Shown here in pieces: positions 63,916 to 64,000 of a stretch of 64,000 nucleotides of DNA; position 1 is the stretch's first letter, and every line of letters begins with the position of its first letter. The notes beneath the pieces are model-generated. The model was not told the origin of the DNA, did no database searches, and saw only the letters and a program-made list of their open reading frames with translations. Source of the DNA: an uncultured Myxococcales bacterium (GTDB lineage: Bacteria > Myxococcota_A > UBA9042 > CAIXZC01); NCBI GenBank assembly GCA_903895725.1, contig CAITUV010000008.1:1-64000 (forward strand), read 5' to 3'. The position numbers and the translations under genes are program-made.

Positions 63916-64000
63916 AATCCAACCCCGAGAACCGTCCCAGCCTGGACCTGCTGCTGCGCAGCTTCCGCCTCCCGACTTGCGTCCGCTGCTGGCGGGAGCT
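63912..64000 (+). CDS. istB: IS21-family helper ATPase IstB, 5' end only
   Basis: The start overlaps the istA stop as ATGA. The visible 29 codons (LDLLLRSFRLPTCVRCWRE) match the N-terminus of IstB, the AAA+ ATPase that activates the transposase. The rest lies outside the window. Confidence 0.85.
   Translation, partial: MKSNPENRPSLDLLLRSFRLPTCVRCWRE

Larger units (their letters stand above)
62302..64000 (+). mobile_element. IS21-family insertion sequence, left part
   Basis: The left end begins TGTTCGGCGACAATTAGACC, the terminal TG and AT-containing repeat typical of IS21 elements. It carries istA and the start of istB in overlapping frames and runs past the window end. Confidence 0.85.

Overview
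The window is GC-rich and reads like a chromosome segment of a myxobacterium-like organism (Myxococcota or a related deltaproteobacterial lineage). The evidence is the density of large secreted Cys-rich lipoproteins built from modules typical of that group: Myxococcus-type CGNG..CDDGN repeats, Dictyostelium-type CTDC repeats, MopE-like metal-binding motifs, thrombospondin type 1 and type 3 repeats, RTX, EGF-like and fibrinogen-like domains. No rRNA, tRNA or CRISPR array was seen. Assignment to a genus is not possible from the sequence alone.

Layout. (1) 0.3-9.3 kb, minus strand: a respiratory cluster with a CDF metal exporter, a small lipoprotein, a heme c-bearing putative porin, a cupredoxin-like protein, and a tightly coupled Rieske / split cytochrome b / octaheme c / monoheme c set, i.e. 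a bc1/b6f-type quinol:acceptor oxidoreductase with an unusual multiheme partner. (2) 9.5-18 kb, plus: three large Cys-rich lipoproteins. (3) 18-22 kb, minus: PAP2 phosphatase, acyl-CoA synthetase, Hsp33. (4) 22-32 kb: more lipoproteins, including a tethered metallophosphatase and a TSP1/EGF/RTX mosaic, then a putative secreted clan CD cysteine peptidase. (5) 32.3-34 kb: a Trk/Ktr potassium channel subunit behind a convincing cyclic-di-AMP (ydaO-type) riboswitch with its own promoter and a ribosome-site sequestering hairpin. (6) 34.3-36.6 kb: a lipoprotein with six 42-residue repeats. (7) About 36.8-56.7 kb: an accessory island holding a recombinase-associated HTH gene, a truncated lipoprotein remnant, small membrane proteins, a YhcG-type nuclease, the cyclase/TIR/base-modification cluster, an MmeI-like restriction-modification protein overlapping an HNH endonuclease gene, a decayed PGN_0703-type nuclease and unknown genes. 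(8) 55-64 kb: further lipoproteins, the last one cut by an IS21-family element that runs off the window.

The most interesting system is at 43.2-49.1 kb. One five-gene plus-strand operon encodes a class III nucleotide cyclase with a novel C-terminal domain, two TIR proteins (the second ThsB/DUF1863-like), an Nmad2 nucleotide-modification protein and a thymidylate-synthase homologue. It converges on a two-gene minus-strand unit encoding a thymidylate-kinase-like P-loop protein and a 5-hmdU-DNA-kinase helical-domain (aGPT-Pplase) protein. My reading is a thymine hypermodification pathway wired to cyclic-nucleotide/TIR immune signalling; the components are recognisable but I do not know this combination as a described system.

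Many genes have sigma70-like promoters with exact 17-bp spacing, which I used to choose starts. Gene functions are called from motifs and overall similarity recognised by eye; no database search was run.
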